The notes: a model not told the origin generated them from the letters alone. Shown: positions 1 through 9,360, numbered from the stretch's first letter. The stretch is 64,000 nt of DNA from Lachnospiraceae bacterium NC2008 (GCA_000687675.1 JHWS01000006.1:1-64000), one strand, 5' to 3'. Translations and numbers: made by a program.

Positions 1-216
1 GCTGTAGCTAGTTCACTAGTTTATTCTTTAGTTGAAACAGCTAAGGCAAATGATGTAGACATATATCTTTACTTAAAGTACCTTTTGCTTAAAACACCTA
101 CTAATCAAACACCAGAAGAAGAACTTGAAAAGCTATGTCCTTGGAACCCAGAATGCCAAAGTGCTATCAATAAACTTTTTATAGAACATCAAAAAGCAGT
201 CTTTGAACTAAACTAA
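1..216 (+). CDS. IS66-family transposase, C-terminal fragment (5' end outside window)
   Basis: Frame 1 is open from the first base to a TAA at 214-216 and gives 71 residues. The opening segment, AVASSLVYSLVETAKANDVD, followed by YLKYLLLKTP and a Pro-Trp-Asn-Pro-Glu-Cys stretch near the end, is characteristic of the IS66 transposase C-terminal domain (the IS66_C region after the DDE catalytic core). The catalytic residues themselves lie upstream of the window, so activity cannot be judged. The gene is followed by the IS right terminus at about 351. Confidence 0.8.
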   Translation, partial: AVASSLVYSLVETAKANDVDIYLYLKYLLLKTPTNQTPEEELEKLCPWNPECQSAINKLFIEHQKAVFELN

Positions 217-351
217 TCTTAATCATATGTGAATTGTCAATGTGCTCCAGTCCGTATGGGCTGGGGTATATTTATTTTATGGGCAGAAGCCCTTGTACCT
301 ATATGTATAAGATGGGAAACTATGCAACCCACCGGATTATTTAGCGCTTAC
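1..351 (+). mobile_element. Right end of an IS66-family insertion sequence
   Basis: The window opens inside an IS66-type element. It contains the last 71 codons of the transposase, then about 130 bp of non-coding tail. The tail ends at the outward terminal sequence whose reverse complement begins GTAAGCGC, which resembles the GTAAGCG tip typical of IS66-family inverted repeats. Immediately after it a different open frame begins and continues to 827, so the element sits inside another gene. The left end and the 8-bp target duplication lie outside the window. Family assignment rests on the transposase C-terminus and the tip sequence together. Confidence 0.75.
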
Positions 352-827
352 GTTATGATTTTGATGAATGGACGGAACCAACGGTTGCTGGGCGTTATGA
401 AGTTCCGAGTGACATTGCAGATTTTCTTAATTATGCTAATAAAATTAATGAAGAAAGAGCGAAAAAAGAAGGTGTTACTCTTATAAATTCAGAAGAACAC
501 CCTATACATACGTACGAAAAGAGTATTCCAGATGATATTAAACAAGGCGATTATGCGAATTTTGTTGTGAAGATGATTTGCTTATTAAACCATAGTAAAG
601 AGCCTGAAAGAGTATGGAAACTATTAGAAAAAGTTACAATTAGTGAATCAAACGTAGGAGCACAGGTTGAACTTGAGGGTATAAAGAATAAAAGGAAAGA
701 TAATTATACAAAGGCTGTATGTAATTATTTGGAAAAATATATTGATGATTGTGCAAATCAGAAACTGTATGATGAGGGGGCGAGATCTGATTATGAGAAT
801 GATTTAGAAACGAAAAATAGTCAATAA
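352..827 (+). pseudogene. 3' remnant of a gene interrupted by IS66; function unknown
   Basis: Directly after the IS end the frame reads RYDFDEWTEPTVAGRYEVPS and stays open to the TAA at 825-827. It encodes about 158 residues with no start codon or ribosome site near the junction. An internal ATG at 567 lies in the same frame, so an annotation beginning there would be only a fragment. The protein is acidic and lysine-rich with no motif I recognise; phrases such as KPERVW-like helical segments and a C-terminal lysine-rich helix suggest an all-helical protein. The N-terminal part presumably lies on the far side of the IS, outside the window. Confidence 0.6.
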
Positions 828-952
828 TAATATTTATTAAGATTATGACCGTAAATAGAAGCTATTGCTTTATTTTTGATTCTACAAGTATTACAACAAG
901 GAAATTTCTAACTATGAATGTCAATCTAAAAAAATTGCGCTGATTTGATTTT

Positions 953-1074
953 GAACCACCTAACGCTAGCTTGAAAGTGAGCCATCTTTTTGTTGGGTTT
1001 TCAAAGTCTAGGACTAGTGGTAGGATTCACCATTCATATACGGTACATATGACTGGACTGTTAGGCGGTCAATC
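953..1074. repeat. Short segment bounded by imperfect inverted repeats (remnant element?)
   Basis: A TTGAACCACCTAAC at about 951-964 and the reverse complement of GTTAGGCGGTCAA at about 1062-1074 match apart from one insertion and one substitution. They enclose about 110 bp of non-coding sequence. The right boundary abuts the truncated ATPase frame that starts near 1083. It could be the footprint of a small mobile element that removed the N-terminal half of that gene. The inner sequence shows no further symmetry. Confidence 0.3.
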
Positions 1075-1082
1075 ATACTGTA

Positions 1083-1969
1083 GAAGAGAATACGCTAATA
1101 CTAATTGATGAAGCAGAAATGGCATTGCATCCTCGAATTCAGCAAAATTTTCTTGAGTACTTAAAGAAAAAAGCTGACGAGAAAAAACTTACAGTTATTA
1201 TATCTACTCATTCTGTGACGATGATAAAGGCAACTGATAAAAATCATATATTATTATTTGGAAGAGAATGAACAAAATAAGCAGCGGGGCTTCTTCAGCA
1301 TAGTTAATCCGTGTTATTCAGCAAAAGCAATAGGTTGTGTAGATTATATACAGAATGCTAAGGAAGACGCAGTTATTTTTTGTTGTAGATGAAATGGCTA
1401 AAATTCTTTTCAAGAAAATGCTGGGAAAATGTACAAAAGAAGAAAAGTACTCGACTATTACAGTTTCAGTTATACCAGTTGGTGGATATGAAAACACTGC
1501 AAAATTGGCGATAGAGACCAAAAGAATGTTGTTTTCGGGCGCAAAAGTGTTTGCTGTTTGGGATGAAGATGTTTTTTCGGTTACTATTCCTGGTGATACT
1601 ACTCACAGAATAGAGAAACTATATAACGATAATAGAGAATTAATATACAGTCTTGGATTTACCCCTGAGTTATGTATAGTAGAGTCAATAGAATCTTTAA
1701 GTACATCTCTTGTTAGTGCAATCAGAAAAGAATTTAAATGTGAAATTAGAACAGTTTTATCGGATAAAGATTATTTAGAGTGTCATGGTAATAATCCCAG
1801 AAAAGTAGCAAAGAAAAAATTAGATGTGATTATTGATTTTCTTAAATCTTATTCTGGATATAGTTATGATATTGTTATTGATAAATTAGCAGATATAGTC
1901 CTTGAAAATACTTACGGGGAGTCAGATATTAAGGAGATAATCATGCCAATATTAAGCAAAATAATGTAA
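1083..1969 (+). pseudogene. Broken OLD-like ATPase/TOPRIM nuclease gene
   Basis: Three overlapping frames give consecutive pieces of one protein. Piece 1 (1083-1271) carries the Walker B and D-loop end of an ABC-type ATPase, LILIDEAEMALHPRIQ, then VIISTHS. Piece 2 (about 1262-1389) reads QRGFFSIVNPCYSAKAIGCV and ends in DAVIF. Piece 3 (1355-1969) continues with FVVDEMAKILFKKML and a C-terminal domain resembling the TOPRIM half of OLD-family endonucleases. The Walker A half is missing, and at least two frameshifts (near 1265 and 1375) separate the pieces. OLD proteins are DNA nucleases, often in phage defence. This copy should be inactive unless 1355-1969 is translated alone. Confidence 0.65.
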
Positions 1970-2035
1970 TAATATAGGTAAATGAAATATTAAGAAAGGA
2001 ACATAATTATTAGGTTTTAATAATTATAAAAATAA

Positions 2036-2314
2036 ATGGCTGTTTCACCACATCATTATATAAATTTGTTAAAAAAAGCTGATATAACAATAAATAAAGC
2101 CCAAAACATTATTAACATGTCTAAACCAATTAATTCTCCAGTTGAGCCTTGTTTTTCTATCATTTGTCAGGAATTAGGAACACTTAGAGGTGAATTAGAA
2201 ATGGCAATTAGTGGTTTAGTTAAAGATTCAACTAAATCAGATATGTATAATGATTATTTATCTAAAATTAACCAATTAATAGAAGAATTAAAACAAATTG
2301 AACTCAGCCACTAG
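2036..2314 (+). CDS. Small helical protein of unknown function next to a KAP NTPase
   Basis: A 92-residue protein beginning MAVSPHHYINLLKKADITIN, predicted mostly helical, with no membrane segment and no motif I recognise. No convincing Shine-Dalgarno site lies just before the ATG, which follows an A/T-rich stretch, so the start is uncertain. It ends 56 bp before the KAP-type NTPase gene in the same direction and could be a partner of it, but only the adjacency supports this. Base composition is very AT-rich like its neighbours and unlike the chromosomal backbone after 5.3 kb. Confidence 0.5.
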   Translation: MAVSPHHYINLLKKADITINKAQNIINMSKPINSPVEPCFSIICQELGTLRGELEMAISGLVKDSTKSDMYNDYLSKINQLIEELKQIELSH

Positions 2315-2370
2315 TATTTTTATAGAAAGAATAAAAGCATAAATATATTAAGCATAGCTATTAATATTAT

Positions 2371-4386
2371 ATGGTTATAGGAGAAATAAAAGTGACATCA
2401 GAAGAAATTGAAGTAGCCGTAACTAGTTATATCCGGGATCTGAATGCTAATTATGCTATATTAATTGAAGGCGCGTGGGGGACTGGAAAAACATATCTGT
2501 ATGAAAATTATTTGGTTGATGCGATAGATTCGATAGAGGCAGGAAAAAATGAAAGAAAGCATCAAGTCTATATTTCTCTTTATGGTATTTCTAATATTGA
2601 TTCGCTTTCAAAGCAATTAATTGCTAGCTTTTTATACGTTAAAAACAGAAATAAATATATTAAAAAAGGAATAAAACTCTTTTCAGGTGTCGTAGGCATA
2701 GTTAGTAGTGCGTTCTCACTTTCAATAGGTCCAATATCAACAGACTTTTCTAAGGTAATTAAGAAATTACAAAAACCAAAATTTGTCAAAAATTTGGTAA
2801 TATGTTTTGATGATTTAGAAAGATGCACTATTCCAATTAATGAACTTTTCGGCTTTGTTAATAATCTGATAGAACATTGTAATTGTAAGGTTATTATTTT
2901 AGCTGATGAGAAGAATATTGGCAAAATATATGCTAATACAAACATAGAAGGAAAATATCTCACCGTACTTTCGGGTAATCGAAAAGTGGTTGAAGATATA
3001 GAAGAAGATAATAGAAGAATAAAAAAACATGAGCTAGGCAAAAATACAAATAATGAGATTACTGTTGAAGAAGTAAAAAAATTAAATGAGATATTATATT
3101 CAGAGAACTATTTATATAAAGATATAAAAGAAAAGGTAATTGGTAAGACTTTTTCATATTACCCAGTATTAGTAGATGTTATTGAAGATTTAATATGTGG
3201 AAATGAAAAGAGAAAGGGGATAATTCAGGAGAAACACTATAAAGAATATTTATTAAATCATAAAAATGATATTGTAAGTGCCTTTAATGAGACTGATAAT
3301 CGAAATGTACGAATTATTAGATCATGGATAATTTCATTTAAAAAAATATATGATGAAACAACGAAGTACTTTCCAAAGGAAAAATACTATGAAGACATTT
3401 TAAGCGATTTTTTGCGATATAGTATTTGGGTAATTGGAGCATCAAAGAAAAATAAGAAAATAGAACAAAGTTCTAATTATGGAAATCAAGATATGGTTTA
3501 CTTTGAAGGTCATGAGTATAATCATATCTTTAGGTACAGCTTTATTGAGGCATGGATTAATCGAGATGTATGGTATGACAAAGAATTATCTCGTGCTTGT
3601 AGGTCAATTATTGTCCGTAGAGAACAAGAAGATGTTGACAATCCACCTCAAATTCATTCAGAGGGTAAATCATTATTACAACTAAGGGATTGGTTCTTAT
3701 TAGATGATGTGGAGATTAGAAAGACCATAGACAGCTTAGAATTAGAAATAGAAGAGAATAAATACGCATATTATGATTATTCTAATATCCTTTCTTTACT
3801 ATTATTTCTTCAAGAAAAAGGGCTCTATGATGGGAATATAAATAATATCAAAGATACAATGATTAATTTGATAAATAATGATATGGAAATTCAAGAAGAA
3901 AACGAATTTCCTAAAACTTTTTCATCTGAGGAAATAAGAGATAAATATAACAAATTATATAAGCCTATTTCAAGAGAACGTAAATTGAGAAATCAGGTAT
4001 TGAGTAAAGAAATTCATGCAGAGGAAAATATTTACTATAATGGAGATGTTTTTTTAGAGCATTGTCGTAGAAAGGCAAATTACTATTGTAGTCAAAGAAC
4101 ATTTGTTAATTATTTGGATTTTGATAAATTATATAATTTAATTAATAATAGTAATAATCAAGGATTATATAATATTGGTCGTGCTTTTAAGGCAGTATAT
4201 TATATGGGAAATCTCAATGAATTTTATACTGCAGATATTGAGGGATTAAAGAAATTTAGAACTGATATAATGGATGGTTTGACTATAAAAAGAAATGGTA
4301 TAACAAGACAAATTGCTCTTGACAGTTTAGCTGAATTAATAAAACAGGAACTAATTCTTTTAGGGGTTGACGAAGATCAATTATAG
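2371..4386 (+). CDS. KAP-family P-loop NTPase
   Basis: A 671-residue protein with a Walker A motif GAWGTGKT at residues 34-41 and a Walker B motif VICFDDLE at about 143-150. The DDLER ending is typical of KAP-family P-loop NTPases (STAND-like AAA+ relatives). Between the two motifs is a hydrophobic stretch at about residues 103-122 (LFSGVVGIVSSAFSLSIGPI), matching the membrane insertion often found inside KAP NTPase domains. The remaining 500 residues are charged and helical with no recognised domain. KAP proteins occur in plasmids, phages and defence islands; the surrounding IS, broken OLD-like gene and toxin-antitoxin pair fit that setting. The role here is inferred from context only. The sequence is strongly AT-rich. 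Confidence 0.75.
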   Translation: MVIGEIKVTSEEIEVAVTSYIRDLNANYAILIEGAWGTGKTYLYENYLVDAIDSIEAGKNERKHQVYISLYGISNIDSLSKQLIASFLYVKNRNKYIKKGIKLFSGVVGIVSSAFSLSIGPISTDFSKVIKKLQKPKFVKNLVICFDDLERCTIPINELFGFVNNLIEHCNCKVIILADEKNIGKIYANTNIEGKYLTVLSGNRKVVEDIEEDNRRIKKHELGKNTNNEITVEEVKKLNEILYSENYLYKDIKEKVIGKTFSYYPVLVDVIEDLICGNEKRKGIIQEKHYKEYLLNHKNDIVSAFNETDNRNVRIIRSWIISFKKIYDETTKYFPKEKYYEDILSDFLRYSIWVIGASKKNKKIEQSSNYGNQDMVYFEGHEYNHIFRYSFIEAWINRDVWYDKELSRACRSIIVRREQEDVDNPPQIHSEGKSLLQLRDWFLLDDVEIRKTIDSLELEIEENKYAYYDYSNILSLLLFLQEKGLYDGNINNIKDTMINLINNDMEIQEENEFPKTFSSEEIRDKYNKLYKPISRERKLRNQVLSKEIHAEENIYYNGDVFLEHCRRKANYYCSQRTFVNYLDFDKLYNLINNSNNQGLYNIGRAFKAVYYMGNLNEFYTADIEGLKKFRTDIMDGLTIKRNGITRQIALDSLAELIKQELILLGVDEDQL

Positions 4387-4513
4387 ATTTTAAAAATATA
4401 ATTATGTTACTATTCATGATGTGTCATTGTTATTCGTGCTATAATAATTATAAGAAAATGATTTTAAAAGCGATAATTTAGACCTTAAAAATGTTAATTA
4501 GGGAGGTTTGATT

Positions 4514-4741
4514 ATGAAACAGATAAAAAAAGTTATCAACGGAAAAGATATAGAAGTAAAAATATATTCTACTGATAGAACAAGAACAAGTAGTGATAAA
4601 GATATGGACACACGTGTCAAAGAAGCTGTTTACGCTGCAATAAAGAAATCAAAAGAATCAGAAGTACCTATAGCTAGGTACGATAAAGAAAGAAATCAGC
4701 CTTATTTTGAATACCCTAATGGTGAAAAAGTATATGGATAA
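4514..4741 (+). CDS. Putative antitoxin of a zeta-type toxin-antitoxin pair
   Basis: A 75-residue protein read from the ATG at 4514, seven bases after GGGAGG at 4501-4506; an upstream TTG at 4508 is too close to that site. It is rich in lysine, aspartate and serine, with a central helix (TRVKEAVYAAIKKSKESE) and a C-terminal tail ending PYFEYPNGEKVYG. Its stop codon overlaps the start of the next gene (ATGGATAA at 4734-4741), a translational coupling common for antitoxin-toxin pairs. I do not recognise the family by sequence. The antitoxin role is inferred from size, order and overlap. Confidence 0.6.
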   Translation: MKQIKKVINGKDIEVKIYSTDRTRTSSDKDMDTRVKEAVYAAIKKSKESEVPIARYDKERNQPYFEYPNGEKVYG

Positions 4742-5297
4742 TAGAAAGCCTTTACTAATAGTATTTGCAGGACCTAATGGTTCTGGAAAAAGCACTATTA
4801 CTGCCAATTTTGGAAAATTAGATGGATATACCAATGCTGACGATATTGTAAAAGAAACAAAAATACCTAACAAAGAGGCTGCAGAGTATGTTATAGAAAA
4901 AAGATACAATGCAATAGAAAATAATGAAGATTTCTCGTTTGAAACAGTTTTATCGTCAAAATATAACATAGATGTTATTAAGAAAGCTCATGAAAAGGGT
5001 TACTTTATAAAATGTATTTATGTTTTGACTGCAAATCCAGAACTTAACGTATATAGAATACAATCGAGAGTTAAACAGGGTGGACACGATGTTCCAGTCG
5101 ATAAAATAATAGACAGATATTATAAATCGTTGAAAAACATACGAGAATTGATAAATCTATGTGATATTCTCCATATATATGATAATACAGGAGATAAACC
5201 TCTTAGAATCTTTCGAAAACATAAAGAAGAACCGTTTAAGATATTTCCTAATGACTATTGGAGTGAAAAACAGATTTTAGAACTAATTGAAGATTAG
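4734..5297 (+). CDS. Zeta-toxin-like P-loop kinase
   Basis: A 187-residue protein with Walker A motif GPNGSGKST at residues 13-21, followed by a YTNADDIVKE segment and FETVLSS. This AGPNGSGKST...NAD...E(T/S)V pattern is characteristic of zeta-toxin/AAA_33 proteins, which phosphorylate UDP-N-acetylglucosamine-type sugars or act as small-molecule kinases. The ATG at 4734 is chosen over upstream ATGs at 4707 and 4719 because it overlaps the antitoxin stop and begins directly before the P-loop strand (MDNRKPLLIVFAGPNG). The gene ends at the very edge of the polysaccharide block, within 15 bp of the next start. Toxicity is inferred, not shown. Confidence 0.75.
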   Translation: MDNRKPLLIVFAGPNGSGKSTITANFGKLDGYTNADDIVKETKIPNKEAAEYVIEKRYNAIENNEDFSFETVLSSKYNIDVIKKAHEKGYFIKCIYVLTANPELNVYRIQSRVKQGGHDVPVDKIIDRYYKSLKNIRELINLCDILHIYDNTGDKPLRIFRKHKEEPFKIFPNDYWSEKQILELIED

Positions 5298-5311
5298 TGG
5301 TTTTCGAAAGT

Positions 5312-6985
5312 ATGAAATACAGAAAAAAATTAGTACATTCATTATATTTGTTATTAATATTATCAGTAACCTACGCTCTCCTTTGCCCACTAGAAATCTA
5401 CGTTGGTAATAAGGATGAGCTTCTTTTTAGCATATCTGACTTCTTTCCTATTCTTCTTGGAATAGCTGCAGTGGGGATTATTGTTGGTACCCTTATTTTT
5501 TCTATTCTTCCAGAGAAAATCTATAAGCCACTTTATGTTTTAACATTTGCTTTTGCTCTTATGTCCTATATCCAAAATATGTTTCTTAATTCCACCCTTA
5601 TGCGTGATGATGGTGGTAAGATGGAGTGGGATAAGCTGCAAGGCAAGATGGTTGCTAACACTATCATCTGGGTAGCTGTTTTTGCTATAGTCATAGTTCT
5701 TTCACTTACATTGCTTAAGAAGAATTATATAAAAGTATATTCATACATAGCTCTAGCTATTACATTTCTTGAATTAACTGCTATTGCATCTATGCTTTTA
5801 TCCAATCCTTGGAAGAAGCCTGAAGATGCTCATTTTTCATTATCAGGAGAGTATCAGTATAGCCTGGCTTCAGGAGACAATATCGTTATCCTTATTCTTG
5901 ATCGTTATTCCAATGGTCACTTTGAGAGCCTTATGGAAGACCATCCAGAATATCTTGATAAATTCAAAGACTTCACCTATTACAACAATATGGATTCACA
6001 TTATGCCTACACATTCCCTGCCGTAAGACATTTGCTTACTGGTATTGATGAGGACTTAGACGTGTCTGATATGAAGAAGGCGGACGGAGCTTCCTATAAG
6101 GACTGGAATGAATATGCTTGGCATACAGATTCATGCAATAGTTTTTATCAGACTCTTCATGATAGGGGTTATGCACTAAACTTCTATTACAGCGTAGAAG
6201 CTTATGCTATGCTAGGCGATATGGATAACCTTATAGGTAAGGTGGACAATGCATCCTGCGTTCCTCTTCACATAGACAAAGGCTTAACTGTAAGGCTTCT
6301 TGAGAAGATGTCCTTATACAAATGCCTCCCATACGCAGTAAAACCAAAGTTTGAAGTCATGTCTACTTCATTCTCTGGAACAGCAGGATATGAGATAGGT
6401 GTTAGCGATTACCAGAACGCAGCATTCTACAGGAATCTTTGTGATAGAGGTTTAACCATAGAAGATAAGATAACAACCGGAACAGGTCAGGAATGTAATA
6501 ATCTGGTTAATATTATCTTTATTGAAGGAATTCATGAACCTTATACTCTTGGAGTGGACGGAAGCGAAGTGCCTGAATCAGAGTCAGATTTGGAAATCAC
6601 CAAGCAGGGTCTTGATGTAATCGTAGATAAATACATACAGGAACTTAAAGACCAGGGAAGATATGACAACACAACTATTATTGTTACTTCGGACCATGGC
6701 TGGGCACCAGAATATCTTGATCCACAGCCCGTATTCCTGATTAAGAGGGCTGGGGAGACTCACGATTCTATGGTTACAACTGATGCACCTGTTTCTTCTG
6801 ATGATTTTATGCCTACTATCTTAGACTTAATCGGAGAGAATTATACTGATTATGGAACTTCTATATTTGACTGGCATGACGGAGATAAGAGAGTTAGAAC
6901 ATTAACCTATCGTGCTGAAAAGGTATCATACACTTATGAAGGTGATAGGGAAGATTTGATTAAAGTTATGCAGGGTGAGAAGTAA
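5312..6985 (+). CDS. Membrane-anchored sulfatase-fold enzyme (alkaline phosphatase superfamily)
   Basis: About 557 residues from the ATG at 5312; a GTG at 5297, overlapping the previous stop, would add five residues. The N-terminal 160 residues carry four or five hydrophobic segments. The rest is a sulfatase-type domain starting NIVILILDRYSNGHF, in which the aspartate is the usual metal ligand, and containing VTSDHGW, the second metal site. In this superfamily such proteins are often phosphoglycerol or phosphoethanolamine transferases or sulfatases acting outside the membrane on surface glycans. The surrounding glycosyltransferases fit surface-polymer decoration. Exact chemistry cannot be told. 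No strong ribosome site precedes the start, which may mean the toxin-antitoxin genes were inserted just upstream. Confidence 0.75.
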   Translation: MKYRKKLVHSLYLLLILSVTYALLCPLEIYVGNKDELLFSISDFFPILLGIAAVGIIVGTLIFSILPEKIYKPLYVLTFAFALMSYIQNMFLNSTLMRDDGGKMEWDKLQGKMVANTIIWVAVFAIVIVLSLTLLKKNYIKVYSYIALAITFLELTAIASMLLSNPWKKPEDAHFSLSGEYQYSLASGDNIVILILDRYSNGHFESLMEDHPEYLDKFKDFTYYNNMDSHYAYTFPAVRHLLTGIDEDLDVSDMKKADGASYKDWNEYAWHTDSCNSFYQTLHDRGYALNFYYSVEAYAMLGDMDNLIGKVDNASCVPLHIDKGLTVRLLEKMSLYKCLPYAVKPKFEVMSTSFSGTAGYEIGVSDYQNAAFYRNLCDRGLTIEDKITTGTGQECNNLVNIIFIEGIHEPYTLGVDGSEVPESESDLEITKQGLDVIVDKYIQELKDQGRYDNTTIIVTSDHGWAPEYLDPQPVFLIKRAGETHDSMVTTDAPVSSDDFMPTILDLIGENYTDYGTSIFDWHDGDKRVRTLTYRAEKVSYTYEGDREDLIKVMQGEK

Positions 6986-7150
6986 ATATTACAAAAGCCC
7001 GAGTAAAATGTATTAAAAAATATGTTTTGATTGATTTAAAAGCTTAACATAGGATTAAGTATTACTAATATAATTGATAAACATTTGTAATAGTCTAAAG
7101 CATAGATTACAATTTATTATATTAGACATTTTTGATTAGAAAGAACATAG

Positions 7151-8167
7151 ATGAGTTTAAAGAGTTTTTATTGGAAAACCAGAACACTACTTAGTGGTGA
7201 TTATCGTGAGATAGAGCGCAACACTATTGCTATGCATAACCGTAGTGTTGTTAAGAAATACAGAGACAAGAAGGATATCTACTGCATTATGCGTATCCAT
7301 ACAGATGAGGGTGGCTTGTTCTGCCTCTTCTTTAAAGTTATGGCAGGCCTTCATTATGCTATAACTAACGATATGATACCTGTTGTAGATATGCAGACTA
7401 AGTACAATATCTTCCAGACTAAGGCTGAGCGTGGAAAGCTTAATACTTGGGAATTGTATTTCAAACAGCCGGCTGGAGTATCTTTTGAGGAAGTAAAGAA
7501 ACTTCCTAATAAGGTTATTATAGAGAACCCAACAGGTCCATCTATAACCTCGTACAACATAGATAATGATAATGCTAAAACATATTGGCGAGAGATAGTT
7601 AGAAGATATATTAAACTTAACGAAAAGATGGAGGCATTGGCCTCATCATATCAGGAGAAGATATTTGATGGTTCTAAAGTACTGGGCATCATGCTTAGAG
7701 GTACTGATTACAACAAGAATACTGCCGTAGGCCATCCTATTCAGCCATCAATTAGCGAAGTTATTGAAGATGCTCATAAGGCTATTGATACTTATGGCTT
7801 TAATAAGATATTTTTAGCTACAGAAGATCAGAAGCTTTTTAATGCTATTACTGCTGAGTTTGGGGATATGGTTACAAGTATACCTCAGAAGAGATTTGAT
7901 GAAGAGATTACAGATAAGCTAGGACATAGGAAAGATTATGCATCATTTGCAAAAGAGATGAATGCATCATATCTTGCATCTATACTTACCCTTAGTAAGT
8001 GTCATGGATTCTTAGGTGGAGAGACTGGCGGTTCATTTGGCGTATGGCTTTTTGCAGATGAGTTTGAGTATTTTAATGTATATAATAAAGGCTCATTTGG
8101 CATGTATGACCAGGATACCTGTGATATGGACAGGATGGACAAGTGGGAGAAGAAATTTGGACTTTAA
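7151..8167 (+). CDS. Fucosyltransferase-like protein of a surface-glycan cluster
   Basis: A 338-residue soluble protein. The central stretch LGIMLRGTDY resembles the donor-binding (H/L)xRxTD motif of alpha-1,6-fucosyltransferases and NodZ/O-fucosyltransferase relatives. A late segment with Gly-Gly-Glu-Thr-Gly-Gly-Ser-Phe-Gly fits the second nucleotide-binding loop (often SxxSxF) of that fold. The preceding segment FLATEDQKLFNAI (an ATED-like loop) also matches these enzymes. It follows the sulfatase-like gene after 165 bp of AT-rich sequence and is followed by a second protein of similar fold. Acceptor and sugar are unknown; GDP-fucose is the family's usual donor. Confidence 0.6.
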   Translation: MSLKSFYWKTRTLLSGDYREIERNTIAMHNRSVVKKYRDKKDIYCIMRIHTDEGGLFCLFFKVMAGLHYAITNDMIPVVDMQTKYNIFQTKAERGKLNTWELYFKQPAGVSFEEVKKLPNKVIIENPTGPSITSYNIDNDNAKTYWREIVRRYIKLNEKMEALASSYQEKIFDGSKVLGIMLRGTDYNKNTAVGHPIQPSISEVIEDAHKAIDTYGFNKIFLATEDQKLFNAITAEFGDMVTSIPQKRFDEEITDKLGHRKDYASFAKEMNASYLASILTLSKCHGFLGGETGGSFGVWLFADEFEYFNVYNKGSFGMYDQDTCDMDRMDKWEKKFGL

Positions 8168-8211
8168 GTTTTTTAATTGTTTGATTTTATTAATAGACAG
8201 AGGATTAGATT

Positions 8212-9360
8212 TTGAGTAAAAATAAATCAAGTCTTGCTAGTAAAATTTATAGAAGAACACGTTTGTTTATATTTAAGGACTTAGGCCTTGAGCCTAAGTT
8301 TTTGAGGTTTTATGAGACCTATAGGCAGGGAAAGAAGTATAAGGATTCCTTAACTAAAGGGGGTACACTTTCCTCTGATAATATTGATAAGGAAGAACCA
8401 ATTTATTATCCTGACTACACTGTAACAGATATTAATGTTTATATAGCTCAGATTCCTAACCAGGGTGCTGGTATAGGCCATCAGATTGCTAACTATAACT
8501 GTGGATTACATCTTGCTCTTAAGTATGGCTTAGGCCATGCCTATGTTCCATTTGTAGATAAGGACTGGGACAGATTTCTTGGCTTTGGACAGAATGAGCT
8601 TACTGTTAAGGACTTGAAACGACAGGGGTATAAGGTTAAAAAGATGCCTTCTATTAGCATTATGGGAAATGATATGTTAGATGCTATAGTGGCTTACTAT
8701 AAACAGTCTGGTCAGAAGGTTATATTACTTACCCAGATAGATGAATTCTATGCTAAACAGTATGGCGTTATTCCATATATTAAGCGAAAGTTTGAAGAGG
8801 CTGATGCTAGAAAAGATGATGAAAAGTTGCTGGGAGAACACGCAGATGCTTTGTTACATAAGAACAGCTCAAAGGGCGTGGATAGTGTTTCTGAACAGGT
8901 AAACGATAACAATCATAAGCTAGAGGGTGTTGATTTTATTAACATTGCCGTCCATATTCGCCGTGGTGACATTAATTCAGGTCAGGTTTCTGGTGATAAG
9001 CAGCTAACCATGAGATGGCTTTCTAATGAATATTATGAGAAGGTTTTAGATCAGGTAGTTTCAAAATTAAAAGATAAGAAGATTAACTTATTCATCTTCT
9101 CTCAGGGCGATAAGAAAGATTATGAGTCTTACGAAAAATATGGACAGGTCTACTATTGTCTTGATATGCCACCTATGGAGTCATTTATCCGTATGGTTAG
9201 AGCTGATATATTAATTACAAGTAAAAGTTCATTTTCTTATAAACCGGCTCTACTTTCTGATGGCATCCGTATCTGCCCAAAAGGTTTTTGGCATGGATAT
9301 CCTGATGATGAGAAGTGGATTGTGGCTGAAGAAGATGGAGAGATAAGACTCAAAACGTGA
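8212..9360 (+). CDS. Glycosyltransferase with HIRRGD motif (fucosyltransferase-like)
   Basis: A 382-residue protein beginning at TTG 8212, placed after AGAGGA. It contains INIAVHIRRGD, the hallmark donor-binding motif of alpha-1,2- and related fucosyltransferases, and later LFIFSQGDKKDYE and a LITSKSSFSY loop, the latter matching the conserved serine-rich donor loop. An early segment QIPNQGAGIGHQIANYNCGL resembles the G-rich N-terminal loop of the same fold. A charged stretch of about 45 residues (about 200-245) is probably a loop insertion. It sits 44 bp after the preceding glycosyltransferase and is likely co-transcribed. The function is adding deoxyhexose or a similar sugar to a surface glycan; specificity is unknown. 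Confidence 0.6.
   Translation: MSKNKSSLASKIYRRTRLFIFKDLGLEPKFLRFYETYRQGKKYKDSLTKGGTLSSDNIDKEEPIYYPDYTVTDINVYIAQIPNQGAGIGHQIANYNCGLHLALKYGLGHAYVPFVDKDWDRFLGFGQNELTVKDLKRQGYKVKKMPSISIMGNDMLDAIVAYYKQSGQKVILLTQIDEFYAKQYGVIPYIKRKFEEADARKDDEKLLGEHADALLHKNSSKGVDSVSEQVNDNNHKLEGVDFINIAVHIRRGDINSGQVSGDKQLTMRWLSNEYYEKVLDQVVSKLKDKKINLFIFSQGDKKDYESYEKYGQVYYCLDMPPMESFIRMVRADILITSKSSFSYKPALLSDGIRICPKGFWHGYPDDEKWIVAEEDGEIRLKT

Noticed and set aside
229-486. 85-residue frame starting in the IS66 tail
   Set aside because: It crosses the IS boundary in a different frame from the interrupted gene that runs 352-827.
951-1074. Resemblance to an integron attC site (ACCTAAC ... GTTAGGC about 110 bp apart)
   Set aside because: The outer boxes fit RYYYAAC/GTTRRRY, but the inner arms do not pair and there is no integrase or cassette array. 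More likely the ends of a small remnant element or chance.
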